Under the pieces are notes generated by a model. It searched no databases. It had not been told where the DNA came from and worked only from the letters and a program-made list of their open reading frames with translations. This document shows positions 63,579 through 64,000 of a stretch of 64,000 bases of DNA, piece by piece. The DNA comes from Peribacillus simplex. Lineage in GTDB: Bacteria > Bacillota > Bacilli > Bacillales > DSM-1321. The number at the start of each line of letters is the position of its first letter. Position 1 is the first letter of the stretch. The DNA is taken from the NCBI RefSeq assembly GCF_900156045.1, contig NZ_FTMX01000002.1, positions 558,001 to 622,000 of the forward strand. The letters are read 5' to 3'. A program made the position numbers and the translations under genes.

Positions 63579-64000
<422 letters not shown>

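Overview
The window is chromosomal DNA from a low-GC, spore-forming Bacillaceae, most like Peribacillus/Bacillus. The genus is an inference from gene content and order; no ribosomal RNA gene is present to confirm it. Gene order closely follows the B. subtilis yhg-hem-ecs-hit-ser-trpP-hpr-prsA-yha-yhe region. That agreement makes the exceptions visible: hemY and pbpF are missing, an iron-uptake pair sits inside the usual yhaONM cluster, yheB is decayed, and the spore-coat gene pair yheC/yheD is expanded to four.

Layout. 1-3.8 kb: TetR regulator, heme biosynthesis (hemH, hemE) and a divergent heme monooxygenase (hmoB). 3.9-8.6 kb: PAP2 phosphatase, M20 amidohydrolase and ecsABC. 8.6-9.25 kb: a gene-poor stretch with a 47-bp direct repeat and a terminator that belongs to no recognised gene. 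9.3-16.7 kb: hit, serC, trpP (with a clear TRAP site), yhaH, scoC, yhaI, yhaJ, two 27-aa YjcZ-type spore proteins, prsA and yhaL. 16.7-24.4 kb: yhaM, then a Fur-controlled FhuF-like protein and siderophore ATPase, a small zinc-protease-like protein, yhaN and yhaO. 24.5-34.9 kb: cysteine synthase, yhzD, enoyl-CoA hydratase, acyl-CoA ligase, a DDAH-like enzyme, a HIT-like protein, a lipoprotein, a broken UreH-type transporter, DinB protein, a minisatellite, a SplA-like protein, yhaX and yheA. 35-41.3 kb: yheB remnant, four YheC/D ATP-grasp genes in one operon, and yheE. 41.4-54 kb: MBL hydrolase, SAM-riboswitch metNPQ, SDR protein, PucR-type regulator, msmX, a repeat element and IS1182 relic, zinc-ribbon protein, fumarase, and SAM-riboswitch metIC. 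54-64 kb: Zur-controlled L31 type B, the bmrCD (yheIH) heterodimeric ABC exporter behind two leader peptides and hairpins, DUF2515 protein, a class B PBP, a CBS protein and the 3' part of glpK.

The genes are mostly housekeeping and sporulation functions. Regulation readable from the DNA includes two SAM-I riboswitches (methionine uptake and transsulfuration), a TRAP translational block on trpP, a Fur box on the siderophore ATPase, a Zur box on the zinc-free L31 paralogue and a probable ribosome-mediated attenuator ahead of bmrCD. There are no tRNA or rRNA genes, no CRISPR array and no intact mobile element. The least explained items are the orphan repeat/terminator unit at 8.8-9.2 kb, the bmrCD leader and the 21-bp minisatellite at 32.8-33.1 kb.
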